A stretch of 10,295 nt of DNA, from NCBI GenBank assembly GCA_937880795.1, contig CALGRQ010000392.1, positions 1 to 10,295 on the forward strand. The letters run 5' to 3'. The notes beneath the pieces were generated by a model. The model was given only the letters and a program-made list of their open reading frames with translations, searched no databases and was not told where the DNA came from. Source of the stretch: an uncultured Dyadobacter sp. (GTDB lineage Bacteria; Bacteroidota; Bacteroidia; Cytophagales; Spirosomataceae). Shown here piece after piece: positions 6,716 through 10,295 of this stretch; position 1 is the first letter of the stretch; the number at the start of each line of letters is the position of its first letter. The position numbers and the translations under genes were made by a program.

Positions 6716-7786
6716 TCAAATTCTCTTTAACAGTTCTTCGCCAGCAGTTTGCGTATTCAAGATCTTATCAGCCGGAGTTGTTTCGTCCGCAATATCTTTG
6801 GTTCTGAATCCGTCTTTAAGTAATTGATCAACAGCGGCAATAATGGCATCAGATTCAGCTTTAAGTCCGAAAGAGATATCCAATAGCAATGCTGCCGACA
6901 AAACGGACGCCAAAGGATTGGCTATACCCTTACCGGTAATGTCGTGTGCAGAACCGTGAATTGGCTCGTATACGCCCGTGCTGTCACCAACCGATGCTGA
7001 TGCAAGCATACCCATAGATCCGGCGATCTGGCTTGCTTCGTCCGTAAGGATATCACCAAATAGGTTGGCTGTAACTACTACATCAAAGCGTCTTGGATCT
7101 TTGATCAACATCATGGCAGCAGAATCTACAAATTGGTGTTCCACTTCAACATCCGGATATTCAGGAGCAATTTTTTGAACCACTTCTCTCCACAGTCTGC
7201 TGGTTTCTAAAACGTTTGCTTTGTCAACCGAACATAGTTTTTTACGACGTGTACGAGCAGCGTCAAAAGCCTTACGGGCAATACGTTCTACTTCGTAGCG
7301 GCTGTATTCAGCAAGGTCATATGCTGTGTCGCCGTCGTTTTTACGACCTTTTTCACCAAAGTATATATCGCCTGTTAGTTCGCGGAAGAACAATATATCG
7401 GAGCCTTTCAGAATTTCAGGTTTGATAGAAGATGCGCCTAAAAGCTCGTCGAACAACTTTATTGGACGAAGGTTGGCATATAAGCCCAATTCTTTACGCA
7501 TTTTAAGCAAACCTTGCTCTGGGCGTACTTTTGCACTTGGGTCGTTGTCGTATTTTGGGTGACCTACTGCGCCAAAAAGAACGGCGTCAGAAGCTCTCAT
7601 TTTTTCCAATGTTTCTTCTGGAAGTGGGCTTCCTGTTGCTTCAATGGCTACGTGTCCGATGAGTGCCTCGTCGTAGGTAAATTCGTGTCCGAATTTAGCG
7701 GCAATTTTCTCCAATACTTTCTTACCTACTTCTGTTACTTCTTGTCCGATACCATCACCGGGTACGATTAGAATATGCTTTTTCAT
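6716..7786 (-). CDS. leuB: 3-isopropylmalate dehydrogenase
   Basis: Oxidatively decarboxylates 3-isopropylmalate to 2-oxoisocaproate with NAD+, the third specific step of leucine synthesis. In the citramalate pathway the same enzyme acts on erythro-3-methylmalate. The 356-aa protein is a full-length isocitrate/isopropylmalate dehydrogenase. Visible features are the N-terminal LIVPGDGIGQEV (6-17), the substrate arginines Arg97 and Arg107 (LLKMRKELGLYANLRPIK), Arg135 with Tyr142 (FRELTGDIYFG), Lys189 (DKANVL), metal-binding Asp221, Asp245 and Asp249 (NLFGDILTDEAS), and the NAD-binding GVYEPIHGSAHDITGKGIAN (271-290). The isopropylmalate-type KMRKELGLYANLRP loop separates it from isocitrate dehydrogenase. 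It lies 101 nt after cimA on the same strand and is probably cotranscribed with it. Confidence 0.96.
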   Translation of the reverse strand: MKKHILIVPGDGIGQEVTEVGKKVLEKIAAKFGHEFTYDEALIGHVAIEATGSPLPEETLEKMRASDAVLFGAVGHPKYDNDPSAKVRPEQGLLKMRKELGLYANLRPIKLFDELLGASSIKPEILKGSDILFFRELTGDIYFGEKGRKNDGDTAYDLAEYSRYEVERIARKAFDAARTRRKKLCSVDKANVLETSRLWREVVQKIAPEYPDVEVEHQFVDSAAMMLIKDPRRFDVVVTANLFGDILTDEASQIAGSMGMLASASVGDSTGVYEPIHGSAHDITGKGIANPLASVLSAALLLDISFGLKAESDAIIAAVDQLLKDGFRTKDIADETTPADKILNTQTAGEELLKRI

Positions 7787-7809
7787 GAATGAACTTGATT
7801 TAACGCGGT

Positions 7810-7825
7810 TTTGACAAAGGTCAAA
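7810..7825. repeat. Inverted repeat in the cimA-leuB spacer
   Basis: TTTGAC (7810-7815) and GTCAAA (7820-7825) form a perfect 6-bp inverted repeat around AAAG, 24 bases before the leuB start. It could be a short operator or a small RNA hairpin. No U-tract follows, so it is not a terminator. No leader peptide or promoter with proper spacing was found in this 101-nt spacer. Confidence 0.35.
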
Positions 7826-7887
7826 TTGCTTTTAAAAACGAATAAATGTATAATTTGATTTAAACTGACCTAGGCCCGATGGCTATG

Positions 7888-9456
7888 CTAGTTTAATATT
7901 TTTGTAGATATATCCTCTACAAAGGTATTGCTTACATTGTCAATGATGTTCAACATCTTTTGGGTAGCCATAATGGCCGAAACCGTCTGATCCGAATCCA
8001 ATCCTCTGGTTTTTACATCTTTACCGTTGATTTCCCAGGTAATGATGGTTTCACAAAGGGCATCGGTTTTTCCACCCGGTGGAATCCGGACAGCGTAGTC
8101 TGTCAGCATAGGCAGATGCAGACCTTTTTGACTGTAAATTTTCTTAAGCGCATTCATAAACGCATCATACTGTCCATCTCCCTGCGCACTTTCTTCATAT
8201 ACATCATCACCAAAGCGAATCTGTAAAGTCGCAGAAGGTTTCAGGTTTTTAGAATGCGTCAGGACGTAATTGACGATAGAAACACGTTCTTCAATGGTAC
8301 TGCTGTCCAGTACATCAGAGATGATATACGGCAGGTCATCCGGCGTAACCGTTTCTTTTCTGTCCCCAAGTTCAATAATCCTTTGCGTAACCTTTTTTAA
8401 GTCAGCATCGGATAATGCGATCCCGAGGTCCCGAAGATTATTCTCGATATTCGCTTTCCCCGAAGTTTTTCCCAGTGCATAGGAGCGAAGGCGTCCAAAA
8501 CGCTCCGGCATCAGTTTGCTGAAATAGAGATTGTTTTTTTTGTCCCCATCCGCATGAATACCGGCGGTTTGTGTAAATACGCTTTCACCAACGATAGGCT
8601 TGTTGGATGGTATACGAATGCCGGAAAACGTTTCGATTAACTTACTGATAGAATACAGCGACTTTTCATTTACCGAAGTCTCGTATTCTGGCATGAAGTC
8701 GTTTAATACAGCAATAGTACTGGCCAAAGGAGCATTTCCGGTTCTTTCACCCATGCCATTCACTGTTAAGTGTAGGCCATGCGCACCAGCACGTAGCGCT
8801 TCCATCACATTGGCAACGCTCAGGTCGTAATCATTGTGTGCATGAAATTCGAAACGGCTGTTGGGATAACGATCTACAATGGATTTTACGAACGCATAGG
8901 TCTCAGATGGTGTCAAAATGCCTAGTGTATCAGGAAGTAAGATCCTTTGAATAGGTAATTTGACTAAAAAATCCAGGGCTTCAAATACATAATCGCGGGA
9001 ATTGCGCATACCGTTACTCCAATCTTCGAGGTAAACATTGCAGTCGATACCGGACGATTGAGCCAATTCAATCACCTTACGAATATCTTCAAAATGTTCG
9101 GTAGGAGTTTTCTTTAATTGGTGTGTAAGGTGATTCAGGGAACCTTTGGTGAGTAGGTTCATAACCCGTGCACCAGCTTGGAGCATCCAGTTAATGGAAG
9201 CATCACCATCCACAAACGTAAGTACCTCTATTTTATCTAGATAACCATTGGCTTTTGCCCATTCAGTAACCTTTTTCACGGCCTGAAATTCTCCCTCGGA
9301 AACGCGGGCAGAAGCAATTTCTATACGATCGACCTTGACATCCTGTAATAGGAGTTGGGCAATGGTAAGTTTTTCTGAGGCAGAAAACGACACGCCGCTG
9401 GTTTGTTCGCCATCGCGGAGCGTGGTATCCATTATTTCAATATACCGTCTGTTCAT
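7888..9456 (-). CDS. cimA: Citramalate synthase-like enzyme, with C-terminal regulatory domain
   Basis: A 522-aa DRE-TIM acyl-CoA condensing enzyme, paralogous to LeuA but longer. Numbered from ATG 9456, the catalytic motifs are [10 protein letters not shown] (9-18, Arg14/Asp15), the metal site HAHND (205-209) and NGMGERTGNA (233-242). Residues after about 385 form the LeuA_dimer regulatory domain that this gene's neighbour leuA lacks. Leu79, Leu102 and Tyr142 (NVYLEDWSNG) fall, with a constant offset of two, where I recall the hydrophobic pyruvate pocket of Leptospira citramalate synthase (Leu81, Leu104, Tyr144). This favours pyruvate + acetyl-CoA to (R)-citramalate, the first step of a threonine-independent route to isoleucine. 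The position between leuD and leuB suits this, since LeuBCD serve both pathways. A second isopropylmalate synthase remains possible. An upstream in-frame TTG at 9474 is rejected as the start because the added residues come from repeat DNA. Confidence 0.8.
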   Translation of the reverse strand: MNRRYIEIMDTTLRDGEQTSGVSFSASEKLTIAQLLLQDVKVDRIEIASARVSEGEFQAVKKVTEWAKANGYLDKIEVLTFVDGDASINWMLQAGARVMNLLTKGSLNHLTHQLKKTPTEHFEDIRKVIELAQSSGIDCNVYLEDWSNGMRNSRDYVFEALDFLVKLPIQRILLPDTLGILTPSETYAFVKSIVDRYPNSRFEFHAHNDYDLSVANVMEALRAGAHGLHLTVNGMGERTGNAPLASTIAVLNDFMPEYETSVNEKSLYSISKLIETFSGIRIPSNKPIVGESVFTQTAGIHADGDKKNNLYFSKLMPERFGRLRSYALGKTSGKANIENNLRDLGIALSDADLKKVTQRIIELGDRKETVTPDDLPYIISDVLDSSTIEERVSIVNYVLTHSKNLKPSATLQIRFGDDVYEESAQGDGQYDAFMNALKKIYSQKGLHLPMLTDYAVRIPPGGKTDALCETIITWEINGKDVKTRGLDSDQTVSAIMATQKMLNIIDNVSNTFVEDISTKILN

Positions 9457-9474
9457 GGGGCTTTCGGCAGTCAA

Positions 9475-9526
9475 CCGTCGGCTGTCAAACTATATTTCGG
9501 ACAAGCCGATAGCTGACAGCCGATGG
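9475..9526. repeat. Palindromic CGGCTGT-type repeat element, leuD-cimA spacer
   Basis: TCGGCTGTCA (9478-9487) is inverted as TGACAGCCGA (9514-9523), a perfect 10-bp match. CCG/TGG extend it to 13 bp with one G-T pair, around 26 nt that contain a further AGCCGATAGC copy. It fills most of the 81-nt spacer and is GC-rich against AT-rich surroundings. The motif recurs on the other side of leuD (10141-10177), so it looks like a dispersed REP-like element. The identification as dispersed is inference from two copies. Confidence 0.6.
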
Positions 9527-9537
9527 CGAACAGCTAT

Positions 9538-10134
9538 TTAGTAGATTCTAGCTGCTTCAAATTCCTTTATTTCCCCCTTCATGGCCTGCAAATAATCGAT
9601 GTCATCAAAGCCATTGATCATGTTGTGCTTTTTATAGCCATTAATGTCGAAGGATTCTTTCTCTCCTGTTGCCAGAAGGGTAATGGTTTGCTCAGGAAGG
9701 TTAATTTCCAGTTCAGTTTCAGGATTAGCCTCAATAGCCTGGAATATTTTATCCAAGAATGATTCGCTCACTTGAACAGGCAATATGCCAATGTTCAATG
9801 AGTTACCTTTAAATATGTCTGCAAAAAAGCTGGAAACCACGCAACGGAAGCCATAATCGTATATAGCCCAGGCTGCGTGTTCGCGGCTTGAACCGCTCCC
9901 GAAATTACGGCCACCTACCAAAATTTTACCAGAGTAAATCGGATTGTTTAAAACAAAATCCTGTTTTGGGGTGTCGTCACCGTTAAAGCGCCAGTCTCTG
10001 AACAAGTTGTCGCCAAAACCTTCGCGTTTAGTCGCTTTAAGAAAACGTGCCGGGATAATCTGATCCGTATCTACGTTTTCAATCGGCAAAGGAACTGCCG
10101 TGCTCTTTAATATTGTGAATTTGTCGTATGCCAT
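9538..10134 (-). CDS. leuD: 3-isopropylmalate dehydratase, small subunit
   Basis: Small subunit of the LeuCD isomerase, which converts 2-isopropylmalate to 3-isopropylmalate; with citramalate as substrate it yields the corresponding methylmalate. The 198-aa length from ATG 10134 is normal for LeuD. Typical motifs are the N-terminal PIENVDTDQIIPARFLK (about 17-33), the swivelling-domain signature ILVGGRNFGSGSSREHAAWA around 71-90, and SSFFADIFKGNSLNIGILP around 101-119. The large subunit leuC, which carries the iron-sulfur cluster, is not in the window and is expected beyond the right edge. An in-frame TTG at 10191 would add 19 residues encoded by repeat DNA and is not the start. The next gene, cimA, begins 81 nt downstream. 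Confidence 0.96.
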   Translation of the reverse strand: MAYDKFTILKSTAVPLPIENVDTDQIIPARFLKATKREGFGDNLFRDWRFNGDDTPKQDFVLNNPIYSGKILVGGRNFGSGSSREHAAWAIYDYGFRCVVSSFFADIFKGNSLNIGILPVQVSESFLDKIFQAIEANPETELEINLPEQTITLLATGEKESFDINGYKKHNMINGFDDIDYLQAMKGEIKEFEAARIY

Positions 10135-10140
10135 TTTATT

Positions 10141-10177
10141 GGGGCTGTTAGCCTTCGGCTGTCGGCTGTCGGCTTTC
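10141..10177. repeat. Tandem TCGGCTG repeat in the spacer before leuD
   Basis: Three head-to-tail 7-nt units, TCGGCTG, TCGGCTG and TCGGCTT (10155-10175), preceded by GGGGCTGTTAGCC. Both this spacer and the one on the other side of leuD begin with GGGGCT just beside a start codon and contain GTCGGCTGTC. This suggests the same repeat family landed twice. Units are too short and unspaced for a CRISPR array. Confidence 0.6.
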
Positions 10178-10193
10178 ACCGCTTTGGACAATC

Positions 10194-10295
10194 TTAACTT
10201 CCGGCGTTTAATTTTTTAATAAGATGATACAATTGTTTTTTAATCGATACCATTTCAGATAATAACGAATTGTAACTTTCGTCGTCCAAATATCC
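10194..10295 (-). CDS. Four-helix-bundle protein (23S rRNA IVS-encoded / Avd-like family), C-terminal fragment
   Basis: The frame enters from the right edge and ends at TAA (10196-10194), giving 33 residues: GYLDDESYNSLLSEMVSIKK followed by QLYHLIKKLNAGS. A 'GYLdeesYnsLlsE...i.kqLy.LIk.Ln' helix is the usual final helix of the small four-helix-bundle proteins first found as ORFs in 23S rRNA intervening sequences and related to Avd of diversity-generating retroelements. Their cellular role is mostly unknown. It ends 59 nt before leuD on the same strand, apparently between leuC (inferred, outside) and leuD, where it has no obvious metabolic role. The assignment rests on one helix only, so a different helical protein cannot be excluded. 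Confidence 0.7.
   Translation of the reverse strand, partial: GYLDDESYNSLLSEMVSIKKQLYHLIKKLNAGS

Noticed and set aside
9457..9474. Alternative TTG start for the cimA-like gene adding six residues (MTAESP)
   Set aside because: The added codons are translated repeat DNA (TGCCGAAAGCCCC), and the ATG at 9456 gives the normal N-terminus [18 protein letters not shown].
10141..10177. CRISPR array or phase-variable repeat
   Set aside because: The units are 7 nt, contiguous, only three copies and intergenic, with no spacers and no reading frame in a gene to switch.
10135..10191. Alternative TTG start for leuD adding 19 residues
   Set aside because: The extension encodes the CGGCTGT repeats and has no LeuD homology. 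ATG 10134 gives the usual 198-aa protein.
9457..10295. Diversity-generating retroelement suggested by the Avd-like protein
   Set aside because: No reverse transcriptase, template repeat or variable repeat is visible here. Only the related helical-bundle family is present.

Overview
The window looks like a chromosomal segment of a Bacteroidota bacterium, most likely a Sphingobacteriaceae-type organism (Pedobacter or a relative). The grounds are protein family content, the absence of Shine-Dalgarno-like sequences before the starts, one promoter resembling the Bacteroidota TTTG / TAnnTTTG type, and a four-helix-bundle gene beside leuD. The genus is inferred from pattern recognition, not from a search.

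Layout, left to right. (1) 1-2667, + strand: the end of a 'planctomycete-type' oxidation cluster. It holds the C-terminus of a DUF1501 protein, a membrane-anchored c-type cytochrome with a leucine-rich-repeat tail, and a twin-arginine-exported TIM-barrel sugar isomerase/epimerase-like protein. They are tightly spaced and probably one operon. (2) 2825-3586, +: an unrecognised aromatic-rich lipoprotein. (3) 3677-4162, -: msrC, free methionine-(R)-sulfoxide reductase. (4) 4322-5155, +: purU, formyltetrahydrofolate deformylase, followed by a strong bidirectional terminator at 5162-5196. (5) 5292-10295, - strand, read right to left: the C-terminus of a four-helix-bundle protein, leuD, a citramalate-synthase-like gene (cimA), leuB, then leuA. 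leuC probably lies just outside the right edge.

The best find is in the 266-base spacer between leuB and leuA. On the minus strand it contains a promoter candidate (TTTG, 19 nt, TTTCTTTGC), a 15-codon leader peptide MTHDQNINLLLLSIP with four consecutive Leu codons, a 14-bp antiterminator with one small bulge, and an overlapping 11-bp terminator hairpin ending in U residues. This is a complete leucine transcription-attenuation leader in front of leuA.

How the genes fit together: LeuB, LeuC and LeuD act both in leucine synthesis and in the citramalate route to 2-oxobutyrate and isoleucine. The synthase in the shared operon (CimA-like) has the C-terminal regulatory domain. The leucine-committed synthase LeuA is short (385 aa) and lacks it. 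LeuA therefore seems to be controlled by leucine through RNA attenuation, while the shared enzymes upstream lie outside that switch. Two related GC-rich repeat spacers bracket leuD, one of them directly after the four-helix-bundle gene.
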